64,000 nt of DNA from Anodontia alba (Eukaryota; Mollusca; Bivalvia; Lucinida; Lucinidae): the NCBI GenBank assembly GCA_964016985.1, contig OZ024823.1, positions 106,566,476-106,630,475 of the forward strand, given 5' to 3'. The notes beneath the pieces were generated by a model, which was not told where the DNA came from, searched no databases, and was given only the letters and a program-made list of their open reading frames with translations. This document shows positions 33,004 through 45,297 of the stretch, piece after piece (position 1 is the stretch's first letter; each line of letters begins with the position of its first letter). The position numbers were made by a program, and so were the translations under genes.

Positions 33004-33730
33004 GTAGCCTCGCAAGTCACATTCTGCACAAATATTTCAGTCCTTGGAACAAATGCTTGGGAAATTTAGCATCCTTTGTATTTCAACGTAGATGTAGGTT
33101 GTAATGCGTCTTATTTGATATGCTAAATAAGTACATTGTATTTCATAGCTCAGATGGCTGAAAATCCCTTCATTTTGCACTGAAAAAAAAAAAGTCAAAA
33201 CAGGAATATCGGACTAGCCTGCTCCATGTGAAATTAAATAAAAACTTATCTGCTTGTTTTTTCAAGCCCACATCTATCTTTTCTGACACAGAAATGAAAG
33301 TTGTTGGGAATAGCAGTGTCCGATTTTTCAAAATATATATGAAATTGACTAAAAATCAGTAAATCTGAAGAATTTGTCCATTTGTTGACATAAGGATGTC
33401 TGGTAAGTCATGGCCGGAAGTTTGTGTAAAGATTTTGAGTGCATAACTACCGGCTACCCCTTACAAGATTACCAGGTGTGTTTTTATGCATATGTTTCTT
33501 AAAATAAGTTTACTGAGTGAAATAGCAAACAATGTAGACTCTGAGTCTGCAATGTTTGCATGTGTCATTTTGTCAGAAAGTTTGGTGCACAAAATTTAGG
33601 ATATTTAACATACCAACTCTATATTCAACCACTGTTTACCCAGTCTCTTCATGATCTCAGCAGATTTACTTTACCACTGGATTTTAGTAAGTTTTTACAT
33701 ACATTTTGGAGATAAAAAAAGTCTTGACAT

Positions 33731-34860
33731 TTAAGCTCACCTGGAGCACAGCTCCAGGTCAGCTGATGCCATGGCCTGTTGTCCGTCGTTAGCTTAAAGC
33801 TTTCACATTTTCGACATCTCCAGAACCATAAGTTAGATTGAGCTGAAACTTAGTGGGAGGCATTGTGGCAACATGGAGATTCAGAAATGCTAAAATCATT
33901 CCGTTCCGATATCCAAGATGGCCGCCATGGTGGCCATCTTGAAATTCTTCAAATAACATCTCTCAAACCGTAAGACGGATTGAGCCAAAACTTGATGGGA
34001 GGTGTCAAAGGGACACAGAGATGCATAATTGCTAAAATTGTTCCGTTCTGATATCCAAGATGGCTGCCATGGTGGCCATGTTGAAAATCTTCAAACGACA
34101 TCTCCCAAATCATAAGTCAGATTGAGCAGAAACTTAATGGGAGGCAACGGAACGAATAGAGATTCAGAATTGCTAACATCGTTCGGTTCCGATATCCAAG
34201 ATGACCGCCATGGCAGCCAACTTGAAATTCTTCAAATGACATCTCCCAAACCGTAAGTCAGATTGAGCTAAAACTTGATGGGAGGCATCAGAGCGACATA
34301 GACATTCAGAATTGCTAAAATCATTCCATTCTGATATCCAAGTTGGCCGCAATTGCAGCCATCTTGAAATTCTTCAAATGACATCTCCTCCCAAACCATA
34401 AGTCAGATTGAGTAAAAAAACTTGATGGGAGGCATCGGAGCATTATAGACATTCAGAATTGCTAAAATCGTTCAGTTTCGTTCCAAAATCCAAGATGGCC
34501 ACCAAACATTCTTCAAACGACATCTCCTAAACCATAAGTCGGTTGAGCCAAGACTTGATGGGAGGCATCGGAGCGACATAGAGATTGCTAAAATTGTTCT
34601 GTTCGAATGTCCAAAATGGCCGCCGTCTTGAAAATTTCAAACCACATCTCCCAAACGGTAAGTCAGGTTGAGCCGAAACTTGATGGGAGGCATAGGGGTG
34701 ACATGGAGACTCAGAACTGCTAAACGTTCAGTTTCAATATTCAAGGTGGCAGCCATGGTAGCAGTCTTAAAACTCTTCAAACAACAGATTCTGGATTGCT
34801 AAAGGCAATCTGATCTGATAGCCAAGATGGCCACCATGGCACCATGTAGCATATCATGGT
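33731..34860 (+). mobile_element. AGCTCACCTGGAGC-type element with about 142-bp tandem units
   Basis: Starts TTAAGCTCACCTGGAGCACA with a short hairpin (CTGGAGC / GCTCCAG). GATATCCAAGATGGCCGCC or variants recur at about 33908, 34050, 34191, 34333, 34484, 34613 and 34817. Units include CATCTCCCAAACCRTAAGTC and AAACTTGATGGGAGGCAT. The right end is not clear. Confidence 0.8.
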
Positions 34861-36056
34861 CAGCCTAATTTTGTGCTGAAATTTTGTTTAATTATTAATC
34901 ACTTGAACAGTCAGTTGTATTTAAATAACAAAATGGCACATGATGTTTTGTCATCTTTCAAACACAATTACAATGATTATAATTGCATTTTTGCAATGCA
35001 GCATTGCCAAATATAGCTGATCAGTGAAAGCAGATATGAACATACTCCATATGTTTACTTGAAAACAAAGATAAATGTGCTTTGATTTATGAAAGTAGAG
35101 ATTTACAGATATGCCAAATGTTAGATTGTGAAATATAAAAAACATAGTTTTAGACCATTATGAGTAGATTTTATGTATGTTAAACAAACAAACACACACA
35201 CAATGCTGGAATGTTGTTTAGATGCTGAACTAAAGTAGGTCTAGCTCTTTCCTGTTCTCATGTAGCATTATGTTGGTTTTCCCTGTTACAGACCTTCTGC
35301 ATTTCTTGAGATTCCCCCCCCCCCCCTCCACCCCCCCCCCCCCTCCCCCTCAGCCACACCCAACCCCCAAACTTTTTTTTTTTCTACGTGTTAACATTTA
35401 GCATGCTGAGAAAATGTTGGCATTTTATTCAAATTTAAAGAGAATTTGATCAGAGTATGCAACCATAAAAATGAAGGTAGTCCAGTTAAAATTAATATAT
35501 TATAAGCCATTTTGGGAATGATGGAGTGGAGTGGGGTTGGAGTGAGGGGAGAATGTAAAGTGGGAAACATTTGATGTCGGATGTGGAAAAAAGCCTTTCT
35601 GCTGTGTGTGGGTGATACTTTGAGAACTTATTGCTCACATGTGGCACAAATACAAAAAAAGTTTCAGAAGATAGCCCACTTAGAGGAGCAGTGGATACTG
35701 TAGAATGTATTGACAAAATTTTCAAGGGTTGATTGCAAGACTGTAGCAAGTCAGATAGTTGTTTTTCCCAATAAGTTAATCTCCTCACCATGAAGGCGTT
35801 ATGAGCAATGGCACCTAAATTTGCATTGTTAACAAAGGGGTCAAAGTTGCCCCTAAACAAGGGTTTCAAAAATATGTTTGAGTTACTACAGTCTTGCGCT
35901 CAACCCTTGAAATGGAGAAGATCTACCTGCTGCTGATTAGTGGTCTTCACTGTTGTTTTCTGTGCTGTATAAGGGCCCTTTTCTCACTTAAAACCTCACT
36001 TGACCTTTACCATTGTAGGGGCATATTTAGCATACGCTAATTTGATGATATTTATG
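34861..36056. other. Intergenic, with C/T-rich tract
   Basis: 35308-35350 is nearly all C. The open frame at 35869-35492 (minus) lacks domains and has an unremarkable composition. No gene is supported. Confidence 0.45.
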
Positions 36057-36155
36057 TTATTTTTTCCTAGAAAACAGGAATTGACATATCATGCAAATTG
36101 TCTCCATTGGAGACAATTTGCATGAAATGTCAAATCCTGTTTTTTGGGAAAAATA
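36057..36155. repeat. Palindromic element, GGAGACAAT family
   Basis: TGCAAATTGTCTCCATTGGA closes perfectly on its complement. The arms run out through GACATATCATGC/GCATGAAATGTC to TTTTTCCTAGAAAACAGG. Both arms contain ATTTGCAT. Confidence 0.9.
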
Positions 36156-36715
36156 AGAAAAACATTTCTATATGTCGGCTTCTGATGAAAATTTTACCCA
36201 GAGTGCTAAGCAGTGCATTCCTTAAACCAAAGATTAAAGCTTTTTATAAATACAGTGAAACCACATCCTTTCTGACTAGAAGCTTTGTGTTCCCTCATGT
36301 CCACTTGCCCAGATCAGCAGAGTATGTTTACATGAATTCTTATTTCTGATCTGGGATCTTCCCAGAACTGTCTCAGTGAGCCCCTGGGCATATTTTCTCT
36401 CTAAGTCTACTCTCTCTGTCTCTGCAAAATAATTCGTGTTGCTCTTTGTGATAGATTTTGTTTTCTTAATTTAGGTGACAAAAAACTCAAATGTTAAGGT
36501 AAATGGATACTTTTGAAAGATTTTGCAACAATTATTGCAAAGGGGAACAACTTTTGCAGACAGGAAGTTGCCATTGTAGTATGAATCTTCAAAAATGGGG
36601 CTTGCGAAAAGGGTGTAAACGCTTAAATGCTTTCCATTAAGAGAAATTCCCATTGAGAAGGGAGGTAAATAATTCCATGTCAGAATTACTTCCCTTGAAG
36701 GTATAGCTCTTCTCC

Positions 36716-36915
36716 TGAACCCTTGCCATGCTGAAAAAATTAAGATGCCATGCCCACTTCTAATTTTCAGCCAATCAGATTACTTGATCCAGGTTGTTGA
36801 TGCAAACACATGTTTAATGACAAACAGTGTAGATCCAGATCAGCTGGCTTCTTCAGAAGACAACTGATCTGGATCTTCACTATTTGCAAGGGCAGGGCTT
36901 ATCCAGATTCAGCAG
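36716..36915. repeat. Inverted-repeat element, AACCCTTG..CAAGGGTT family
   Basis: The edges are ACCCTTGCCATGCTGAA and TTCAGCAGGACTAGGGTT. CAGCCAATCAGATTACTTGA lies near the left end, and a hairpin ATCCAGATCAGCTGGCTTCT... GATCTGGATC sits in the centre. The best copy is at 62032. Confidence 0.75.
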
Positions 36916-37014
36916 GACTAGGGTTAAAGTCAAGATTTAGGCTTTATTTCTGACTGCAAGTTATGTCCAAGTAGGAGCATGTCTAGCAAAGAGGTCCAAG
37001 CACCTACAAAATGC

Positions 37015-37190
37015 ACAGAATCAGCACTATCTGGTCAGGAGTTGTCAGTTCCTGGTGAACAAATGTGCGTAATACTGGTAAAAGGCTTAGAGGACTAAGC
37101 CTCTACAGAAAAAGTGTAGTTAGCTAAACTGACCGCACTCGACATGACCCCATTTGGTTGACTGGGCCATAAAGCCTTAACACAAATACA
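37015..37190 (+). repeat. 3' part of a tRNA-type SINE
   Basis: GTTGTCAGTTCCTGG, CTTAGAGGACTAAGCC, CTCGACATGACCCCATTTGG and TTAACACAAATACAAAC match the body and tail of 48087-48394. The tRNA head is missing. Confidence 0.8.
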
Positions 37191-37440
37191 AACTTTCTGG
37201 TCAGGACTGTTTGCCTTTATTAATGTATTCTACACTAGAGCCTCTTGGGATGAAAAACGACCATAGAACATATGCAGCCAGCGTAGACTCAGATCAGCCT
37301 GCGCATCCATGCTACAGGTCTCCAGTCTGCAGATTCATTGTAGACACTGGTATTGCTGTTCCATTCTTTTGTATACCTATAACTTTGTCAGGGAGGGAGA
37401 GAGAAATGGACAGACATAAGGAAGCTGTTCGTTGCAGAAG

Positions 37441-37735
37441 CTGATTGATTGTGTTGGGGTTTAACGACACGCAAACCCTTGTGGGTCATTTTGTGTTGTC
37501 TTCCAGAGAAAGAGAGAAAAGAGATAGAAGATATAGTAAAGGAGATTAAAGAGAGGGACAGGGAAGAAAGAAGAACAGGAATGAAAGTAAAGAAACAGAA
37601 GAAATAAAAACATTGCCCCTCTGCCCTAACCTGCTACAAGGGTAGCAAGCCTTGCCCAACTTAAGCCAGTATCAGTTGGACGCCCCGTAAGCTACACGAC
37701 ACCTTCCCACCACCCGACTACCCCCTGCAGAAGCT
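37441..37735 (-). mobile_element. CAATCAA-family SINE-like copy, minus strand
   Basis: TGATTGATTGTGTTGGGGTT begins the tail, and the sequence then runs through CTTGTGGGTCATTTTGTG and the purine tract to AGTATCAGTTGGACGCCCCG. Near full length. Confidence 0.85.
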
Positions 37736-38021
37736 GAACTTCAATTTTGATTCCTACTAATAAATCAGTATTCAACACAAACATTCAAGATTCTTTATAA
37801 AACTCAGCTTTGTATACAACTTTTATTTATATATTTATTAACATCTGTTGTGTATAGAAAATATTGAATAATTCCATGCGTATTATTAGACTATATATTT
37901 ATCTGGAAACATTAAGAAATTTTAGACAGAGTATGTTAGCATATTTTACCATGAAAGTAAACTTTTTGATGTTAGAACATTATGAGCCCATAAGTCTAGA
38001 TAAGGAGGTATCTGGTAATTA

Positions 38022-38135
38022 TTTTTCTTATTTCTCCAAGTAAACATATGTTGTGGGTACTCATTAGAAGCATCTCTGTGAGGTGCTTCTAATGAGTACC
38101 CACAACATATGTTTTTGTGGAGAAATAAGGAAAAT
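38022..38135. repeat. Palindromic element, CATATGTTGTGGG family, best copy
   Basis: ACATATGTTGTGGGTACTCA... TTAGAAGCATCT and its complement close on each other almost perfectly over about 50 bases per arm. The edges are CTTATTTCTCCA / TGGAGAAATAAG. Confidence 0.92.
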
Positions 38136-38464
38136 ATCAATACTTTTGGATTGAAACAAGCGCCTTAATTAGTGCTATGATTAGCCTCAACCCGATAAAA
38201 TGTACCTTCTGAAAGATGCTTTCAAGGAAGACTCAAATCAGCTCATACATCTGTGCAGTATGATCAGAGTGTTTGTTTTCCACATCAAGAAACCTTGCAT
38301 CCTTAGTTAACCAATATGTACCCAGTGAAGATTCTGATTAGAGTATGTGTATGGCCCCTGAACTGAATCTTCACTGGGCACACATTTTCGAAGGTATGTT
38401 TTCTGGCATTGCATTTCTTATCCGTTCAAGAAAATAAATGTTACATGGTTAAAAGTTGTTAAAA

Positions 38465-38660
38465 GCTGAATAAATTAAGATGCCATGCCCACTTCTAATT
38501 GTCAGCCAATCGGATTACTTGATCCAGATTGTTGTTACAAATTCACATAATGACAAACAGTGTAGATCCAGAACAGTTGGCTTCTCCAGAAGCCAACTGA
38601 TCTGGATCTACACTGTTTGCAAAGGCAGGGCATATCCAGGTTCAGGAGGACCAGGGTTAA
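38465..38660. repeat. Inverted-repeat element, AACCCTTG..CAAGGGTT family
   Basis: The left edge is truncated (GCTGAATAAATTAAGATGCC). It contains CAGCCAATCGGATTACTTGA and the hairpin GATCCAGAACAGTTGGCTTC / GAAGCCAACTGATCTGGATC, and ends near CCAGGGTTAA. Confidence 0.75.
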
Positions 38661-39329
38661 GAGAGAGCAGGTGATTTCTGTCGACATATCAAACATCATT
38701 GCATGAAATTAAAGGGCATTATATAAATTTGGTAGATTTTTTAAAAGGGAGACAACTTTGTGGCTTCCTGTTAGCTTTCCTGCACACCAGCACATTTCTG
38801 AAAATGGGTCTACTCTACTACTAAACAGCAAAATTTGTTCTCAAAGAAAGCCAATTCTTTCCCTTTGAAGTAGACCCCATTTCAGAATGGAGGCCAAACC
38901 AGTTTTGACAGAGTTGTTACGCCCCCTGCAAGTGAATTAATTCCCTTTAAGCTGTCACAGAACTTGGCAAAACATTTTGCCTGCAGACTTGGCAGACAAG
39001 TTTAAAAGGGAAAAAGGCCTTTATTCGACCTTTTTGCCTCATTTTTGCTTTTTATGCAGTTGGAAAGGCAAAATAGTGTAGATCCTGATGAGACTGAAGG
39101 AACAGTCTGATCTGGGTCTGCATTGTTTGCATTTTATTGGCAACTTTTGTGTATGAAATTATAGGACATTTACCATATCCTTTGGTTCTTAAGACTGATA
39201 AGACTGCAAATGGGCAAGCTGATCTAGGCTCTTTTGTTTGCCTGCATATAGAATGTTACTTTTTATATGCCCATTTGAAAAAAACGCATGTATTATGTTA
39301 AGGGGTCTGGCATCTGTTTGTTTGTCCCT

Positions 39330-39890
39330 TAACTTTTTTGTTTTTGGCTAACTCCTCCTACAGTTTACACCTGATCAAGCTGAAACTTAGTTTATAGTTA
39401 GACCATTATGTGGAGCAGCTCATATTATTTCGAGGTTACAGTCCACCAAATATTAGCAGAGTTATGCCCCTTTGAGAATTTCTGTAAACTTTTCGTTTCA
39501 GGCTAATTCCTCCTACAGTTTACATCCGATCAAGCTGAAACTTGATTGTAGTTAGACCACAATGTGAAGCAGCACATTTTGTTTCGAGGTTACCAAATGT
39601 TAGCAGAGTTTTGTCCCTTTGAAAAATTTGGTTAACTTTTCGTTTCCAGCTAACTCCTACAGTTTACATCCGATAAAGCTGAAACTAGATTTATAGTTAG
39701 ATAATGATGTGGAGCAGCGCATATTGTCCGCCAAAGATTAGCAGTTATGTCCCTTTGAAAAGTTTGGTAAACTTTTCATTTCTAGCTAACTCTTCCTACA
39801 GTTTACATCCTATCAAGCTGAAACTTGATTTATAGTTAGACCATGGTGTGGAGCAGTGCATATTTGTTTGCAAAATGCCGGGCCTGATCT
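39330..39890. repeat. Tandem array, about 140-156-bp unit, four copies
   Basis: CCTACAGTTTACAYC recurs at about 39356, 39512, 39656 and 39795. Units share AAGCTGAAACTTGATTTATA, GTTAGACCA and CCCTTTGA. Confidence 0.85.
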
Positions 39891-40949
39891 GGATCTAAAC
39901 TGTTTGACACTCTGATGGTATTCCCGAAAGAATTTTTGAAAAAGTTAATTTAAAAAAAATCCACAGATTACAAAAAGCATGCAGAAGTACCCTGCTTGCA
40001 AAGAGTTAAACCATCAGTCCAAACAGCAGCAGATGACATTCTATTTTTATGCCCACACCTTTCAAAGAATGGTGGAAAGGGCATATAGTGTTAACCTGTG
40101 CGTCCATCTGTATGCATCTGGCATTTGCAATTTGCATTTTAAGTTTTTCAGGCAGGGGCATCCATGTCCTTTGGATACATTTCTAGTTTGTTTTTATTTC
40201 CAAGAAAGTAAGAAGTGACATATGAATCCTTTTCTAAGCAGAGGATTCAATGAAATGTCAAGCCTTGTTTACACTGAAAATTGAAAAAAAAGAAATAGAC
40301 TGTCACTTGCTTCAATTTTGAATGACACCTTAAGGGTAAATGATCCATACTTGTAGCCTTTGGATGTTTGCTCATAACATACTATGTAGTCCAAGACAAA
40401 ACAAATAGTTTTGATAGTTTAACCACAGAAACATAGGTTGTGGGTAGTCATTTGAGGCACTTCTGATGAGTATGGTAAATGTCCTAAAGTTTCTAACACT
40501 TTATTCTTAACTTGCTTTGCCTCAATTTTGCTTTTGATGCAATTGCTTCTTAAAATGCTTAGTGGAATGGCAAACAATGTAGACCCTGATCAGATTGCTC
40601 CTTCAGAAGCAGTCTGATTTGGGTCTACACTGTTTGCCTATGCCATTTTGTCAGACATGGTGTAAGAAATTTTAGGACATTTACCATACCTGCAACCTAT
40701 GATTTTGATTACGACACAAAATGACCCACAAGGGTTGATGTGGTGTTAAAAAAGAACTCAAGATTTTGACTATTGCTGACGTGTTTTCATGGAAAGATAA
40801 AAAGTTTTCTGTATAATTGGTTACCATTTATTACTACGGTGAATCCTAGTTACAACTAGTGCATTTGTTCCCAGAGATGTTGACATTAAAGTAAATTTGC
40901 TGTTGTAAAGAATTCTAAAGAGATAACAATATGTAAGAAAGGCCTTGTT
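39891..40949. other. Intergenic with short palindromes
   Basis: A decayed GGAGACAAT-family copy is at about 40184-40290. A GGCAAACAATGTAGACCCTG hairpin is at 40568-40646. A SINE-like 3' fragment is at 40712-40753. No gene. Confidence 0.5.
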
Positions 40950-43285
40950 AGCTCACCTGAGCTCTGCTCAGGATGAGCTATTGTGATCACTTTTCGTCCG
41001 TCGTCCGTCCGTCCGTCCGTCCGTCCGTCCGTGCGTCCGTCCGTCCGTGCGTCCGTCCGTTAACATTTTCAAACGACTTCTCCTCTGAAACCGCTGAGCC
41101 AATTTTGCTCAAATTTCATATGGAGCCTCCTTAGGGTGGGGGAACAAAAAATTGCTAAAATGGTCGCGGTCCGTTGACCAAGATGGCCGCCACGCCCATA
41201 TATGGTAAAAACCTTTAAAAATCTTCTTCTCCAGAACCGAGAATGCCTTGGGGCTGAACCTTTGCAGGAATCATCGGGGATGGGAGGTCTACCAAAATTG
41301 CTAAAAGAATTGTCGTACGTTGACGTTTGACCTTTTTACGGCAAGGTCAAGTTTGCTTCCCTATGCATTTGTATGGGAAAATCCTTTAAAAATCTTCTTC
41401 TCCAAAACCGAGCATGCCTTATGGCTGAATCTTTGCATATATCTTTGGGAACAGGAGAGCTACTAAAATTGCTAAAATAATGGTCGTACATTGACATTTG
41501 ACCTTTTTACGTTAAGGTCAGTTTTGCTTCCTTATGCATTTGTATGGGAAAAATGACCAGAATTTCAAACAACTTCTCCTCTGGAGCCTCTGGGCCAATT
41601 TTGCTCAAATTTCATATGGAGCCTCCTTAGGGTGGGGGAACAAAAAATTGCTAAAATGGTCACGGTCCGTTGACCAAGATGGCCGCCACGCCCATATATG
41701 GTAAAATCCTTTAAAAATCTTCTCCTTCAGAACCGAGAATGCCTTTGGGCTGAACCTTGGCAGGAATCATCGAGGACGGGAGGTCTACCAACATTGCTAA
41801 AAGAATTGTCGTACGTTGACGTTTGACCTTTTTACGGCAAGGTCAAGTTTGCTTCCCTGTGCATTTGTATGGGAAAAACCTTTAAAAATCTTCTTCTCCA
41901 AAACTGAGCATGCCTTATGGCTGAATCTTTGCATATATCTTTGGGAACAAGAGGGCTACCAAAATTGCTAAAATAATGGTCGTACATTGACATTTGACCT
42001 TTTTACGTTAAGGTCAATTTTGCTTCCTTATGCATTTGTATGGGAAAAATGTTCAGAATTTCAAACAACTTCTTCTCTGGAGCCTCTGGGCCGATTTTGC
42101 TCAGATTTCATATGGAGCCTCCTTAGGTAGGGGGAACAAAAGATTGCTAAAATGGTCACGGTTCATTGACCAAGATGGGCGCCATGCCCATATATGGTAA
42201 AAACCTTTATAAATCTTCTTCTCTAGAATAGAGGATGCTTTGGGGCTGAATATTTGCATAAATCATCGGGGACAGGGGGTCTACCAAAGTTGCTAAAATA
42301 ATGGTCATACATTGACATTTGACCTTTTTAGGCAAGATCAAGTTGCTTCCTTATGCATTTGCATGGGAAAAAACATTTAAAAATCTTATTCTCCAAAACC
42401 GAGGATGGCTTGTGGCTGAATCTTTGCATATATCATCTGGAACGGGCGGTCTACCAAAGTTGCTAAAATAATTGTCATACATTGACATTTAACCTTTTTA
42501 CGGCGAGGTCAAGTTTGCTTCTGTATGCATTTGTATGGGCGCCATACATTTGTATGGAAAAAATGTTGATAATTTCATGTGGCTTTTCCTCTGAAGCCTC
42601 CGGGCCAGTGTTGCTCAAATTTCATGCGGAGCCTCCGTGGGCAGGAGAATGAAAGATTGCTAAAATGGGTATGGTCCATTGATCAAAATGGCTGCCATGC
42701 CAATAGATGGTAAAAACTTCTAAAAATCTTCTTCTCCATAACCCAATAAGCCCTGGGTCCTAATCTTTGCACAAATTATAGGGGACAGGAGATCTACCAA
42801 AATTGCTCAAATGATGGTTTATGTTGACATTTGACCTTTTTACCTCCAAGGTCAAATTTGCTTCCCAATTTGTGTGGGCCATATACATTTATATTGAAAG
42901 TATCGAAGTGACTTGTAGATCAACAGTAGTTAAAATTGTTCTGATTGGAAATCTAAGATGGCCATCATCTGGTTTATATTTATAATATGTCCCTGCCACT
43001 GTGCTGTTTACATGTATAAAATCACGATTCTTCAGAAACCACTTAGCCAATTTCCACCAAATTTCACATTGATCCTTCTGTTGAAATGTGATTGATAGTT
43101 TATTCATGATCATGCTCCATTGACTGTCAGGCCCATATATTCTTCTTCAAAACTAAGAACTGCTCAAATGATGATATTTTCATTAGTTGCGATGATAGGA
43201 TTGGATAAATGTTGCATAACATCTGCATGTCTGCAGTGGCTATGTCACTCAGGTGAGCGAATCGTGGCCCGTGGGCCTCTTGTTT
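40950..43285 (+). mobile_element. 2.3-kb AGCTCACCTGAGC element, both ends present
   Basis: Starts GCTCACCTGAGCTCTGCTCA (a hairpin), followed by a (CCGT)n tract (about 40995-41060). It then has about four units of roughly 500 bp, each with TCCTCTGAARCC, CCAAGATGGCCGCCACGCCC, TATATGGTAAAAACC and TGACCTTTTTACGGCAAGGT. It ends GGTGAGCGAATCGTGGCCCG TGGGCCTCTTG. No transposase is present. Best complete example of the family here. Confidence 0.85.
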
Positions 43286-43819
43286 TATTCTTATTTCCAG
43301 TAGAACGCATGTTTTAGATATTTGTTAGAAACACTTCAGTGAGGTAATTCTAACAAATATCCAAAACATCTTTCTTGAAGAACAACATGTATTAAATATG
43401 ATAGTCGTGCATAATTTCTCACTAATTGTCACCTAGGCGAAGGTTTCATGCCAGTCAAATTACCTTTATCACCAATTTTGTCGGTGTAAAGAGAGTTGAT
43501 TATACAAGTATTTCAGAGTGATAACATAATGCAACCAGCATAGACCTAGATCAGCATACACAGTCTGATTAGGATCTTATATGCTCCTTAAAGTTGATCC
43601 TTGTCTCTGTTGATACAGATGTCTTGAGGTCCATTTTAAATGGGAAGGGTGTGTGTGCTTGGTACAGCATAAAATTCAGATCAGATTTGTACCTTGCAGA
43701 CTAAACTGGGTCCATTTAGTGAGGTCCATTTTCGTTTCATGTAATATTTATGAGGAAGTTTATTGTTATTCATGTATTTAAAAAGCATAATGTGTGTTCT
43801 TACATTAGGTTATTACCAT

Positions 43820-44250
43820 ATTTACCCTTATCGTATTTACCATATGTATTCGGACAGACAGGCCTGAGCAAATAGTATAGACCCAGATGAGACGCCGCAG
43901 AATGCGGCGTCTCATTTGGGTATACACTGTTTGCCACTCATCCAGCAATTTTTAGACACAACATCGGGTAGTGAATTGTACTGGTTCAAATTTTAGATCA
44001 TATATGGTAAGGAGTTGAGGTGTCCGAATACTTAGGGTAAATACGGTAATATTGGGACATTGCAACTCCTTACCATAACTGCCATAAAATTTGAACAAGT
44101 ACATTTTTACTACTACCTGTAGATGTGTCTAAATGGATGAGTGGCAGACAATGTAGACACTGATCAGATGCTACATTCAGTGATGTTTGATCTGATCCTA
44201 CACAGTTTGCTCAAGCCCATCTGTCCCAATACTAACGGTTATTATGGTAT
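43820..44250. repeat. Two back-to-back inverted copies of a hairpin element
   Basis: The left copy has ATTCGGACAGACAGGCC, hairpin AGACGCCGCAGAATGCGGCG TCT and ACTGTTTGCCACTCATCCAG, ending GGTAAATACGGTAAT. The right copy repeats this reversed, from TACGGTAATATTGGGACA through GGATGAGTGGCAGACAATG to AGCCCATCTGTCCCAATA. The joint is at about 44045. Confidence 0.8.
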
Positions 44251-45193
44251 ATGTTTCTGTTGCATGTGCTATCATCAAAGTTTTTGTATGTAGTAGCCAT
44301 ACAAGCTGTAACCTCTAAAATGATACCTTAACTCACTCTGCAAATTTAGCAGGTCATGGATTTTTGATATATTTGTTATTTTTCTCAGAAAATGAGGTTT
44401 GACGTTTTATGCAAATTGTGGCCAGGAAGATTCTAGAAAAATGATAAATATTGAAATTCCAACCAAATGTTACAGAAAAATATACAACTGGGCTATCAAT
44501 GGATTTGCACTTAGTAGATAAGGTCCATAGCAGAATAGAAATGGCAAAAATATAAAATCTAAAAAGGACCTCACAAAGCACCAAACTGCACCATTTGTTT
44601 TCTCCTAGAACTCCTAGCATGACTGAGCACCTTGGATGCCTCCTTCAGCCACACTGTTACTTACCTGGACAAAGTTCTAGATTGGATGCTTGTAGCAAAC
44701 TTATTTTGATTTTTCATATTTTTCCAAAAACTGGATACTTGTGAGAATCCTCTTACCGAGCTAATTCAAATAGGTACCTTTCCAGTGAGAAACTACTACA
44801 TTTTTTTTATGAAAACCAAGAAAAATTAAATGGACGAGGCTGCCCTTGTTATAAAGAGCTATGGCAGACAATTTAACTATGATACATTGTATTTGTATTA
44901 TTGTTCTCTTGAAAATGGTGGTGACAGTTTATGCAAGCATCAGGTGACATTTCACAAGTAATGTCAGATCCTCTCTTCAAGAAAAAAAAAAATTTAAAGA
45001 TGTCACTAGCAGATTAAGAGTGGACAAGACCTATTCCTGCTCCACCAGCACATTTTGTGCCTATTTGTTCCACCATAATGTTACCATAGACTTGCCTGGG
45101 CAAAGAGTGTGAACCCTTGCAGACTGGCAAACATTTCTGCAAGCTTATCATTTAGCATTTTATGTAGAAATTTCAGCAGATAACTTATTGATG

Positions 45194-45297
45194 TATTTTT
45201 CTTATTTTTTCTATTAAATAGGTTTTGAAATTTCATGCAATCGGAGTCAATTTGCATGAAATAAAAAATCCTGTTTTCTAGGGAAAAAATAAGAAAA
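45194..45297. repeat. Palindromic element, GGAGACAAT family, diverged
   Basis: TTTTTCTTATTTTTTC... TTTTGAAATTTCATGCAA meets TTTGCATGAAATAAAAAATC. The centre has lost part of the hairpin tip. Confidence 0.75.

Larger units (their letters stand above)
31385..33490. repeat. Large inverted repeat carrying a MITE and SINE-like copies
   Basis: The left arm (31385-31736 plus 32068 to about 32160) and right arm (33490 back to 33030) are complementary apart from substitutions. Examples are GTAGCCGGTGATTATGCACT against AGTGCATAACTACCGGCTAC, and GGATGCTAAATTTCCCAAGC against GCTTGGGAAATTTAGCATCC. The left arm is split by a pogo-like MITE, and the central part contains SINE-like copies (32515-33000). The total span is about 2.1 kb. 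No coding capacity was recognised. Confidence 0.85.

Noticed and set aside
35492..35869. 125-codon minus-strand frame in the intergenic region
   Set aside because: No motif, no splice context, and I recognise no family. A chance frame is the simpler reading.
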